A stretch of DNA of 5,193 nucleotides from Pelotomaculum sp. (lineage in GTDB: Bacteria > Bacillota > Desulfotomaculia > Desulfotomaculales > Pelotomaculaceae), in assembly GCA_022839445.1 (NCBI GenBank), contig JALHFC010000028.1, forward strand, positions 1 through 5,193. The letters are read 5' to 3'. The position numbers and the translations under genes are program-made. This document shows, one piece after another, positions 5,085 to 5,193 of this stretch; the stretch's first letter is position 1, and every line of letters begins with the position of its first letter. The notes beneath the pieces are model-generated. The model worked only from the letters and a program-made list of their open reading frames with translations, searched no databases and was not told where the DNA came from.

Positions 5085-5100
5085 AATAAACTATAGATAC

Positions 5101-5193
5101 AGTCCCTTTTTGTCCCAGGTGACAGCCAACGATAGCACTACTTTAATCGACAACCCATCCCGATCGGGGACATTCCTTCCCTTCTGCGACAAC
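5101..5193. other. Non-coding, repeat-like sequence upstream of leuB
   Basis: No gene is supported here. The stretch has short GTCCC/GGGAC motifs (near 5103, 5112 and 5166), the self-complementary CCCGATCGGG at 5159-5168 and GGGGACATTCCTTCC at 5166-5180. The motif style is close to that of the REP-like element at the cimA stop and may be another degraded dispersed repeat. The only short open frame (34 codons on the minus strand) has no recognisable start signal. The upstream gene, expected to be leuD or leuC in many relatives, is not in the window. Confidence 0.25.

Noticed and set aside
4781..5086. A 101-codon plus-strand open frame opposite the start of leuB, with a repeated DGAKQD
   Set aside because: The internal repeat is only the 21-bp leuB duplication read from the other strand; no independent evidence for a gene.

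Overview
This window looks like ordinary chromosome from a moderately GC-rich, low-copy-repeat-bearing Firmicute, most likely a clostridial relative of Pelotomaculum or Desulfotomaculum. That placement is inferred from the gene content (CdaA/CdaR/GlmM cell-wall and c-di-AMP block next to a citramalate-type isoleucine block), the strong AGGAGG-type ribosome binding sites and the use of GTG and TTG starts. It has not been tested by a database search.

Every real gene is on the minus strand, so transcription runs from the right end to the left. In that order they are: leuB (3-isopropylmalate / beta-methylmalate dehydrogenase, 5053 to 3922), broken by an exact 31-bp tandem duplication and also carrying an exact in-frame 21-bp tandem duplication; cimA (citramalate synthase, 3851 to 2298), intact; cdaA (diadenylate cyclase, 2170 to 1334, GTG start); cdaR (YbbR-domain regulator of CdaA, 1331 to 369, TTG start); and the first 59 codons of glmM (phosphoglucosamine mutase, 179 to the window edge).

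The genes form two functional groups. CimA and LeuB catalyse the first and third committed steps of the threonine-independent route from pyruvate to 2-oxobutyrate and isoleucine; LeuB also serves leucine synthesis. CdaA, CdaR and GlmM form the widespread c-di-AMP / peptidoglycan-precursor module. cdaA and cdaR are almost certainly translationally coupled (2-nt gap, with the cdaR ribosome binding site inside the last codons of cdaA). glmM is separated from them by 189 nt holding a terminator-like hairpin and a perfect-consensus sigma-A promoter (TTGACA, 17 nt, TATAAT), so it can be transcribed on its own.

Non-coding stretches are short: 180-368 (glmM promoter and cdaR terminator), 2171-2297 (a REP-like GC-rich repeat abutting the cimA stop, a weak hairpin and a possible cdaA -10 box), 3852-3921 (only the cimA ribosome binding site seen) and 5054-5193 (leuB leader with a symmetric AT-rich operator-like repeat and repeat-like sequence). 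I see no RNA gene, CRISPR array, intact mobile element or novel defence-type system. The most notable thing is the pair of exact short tandem duplications in leuB, which are either very recent mutations or assembly joins. A separate incomplete repeat lies over the cdaR stop codon.
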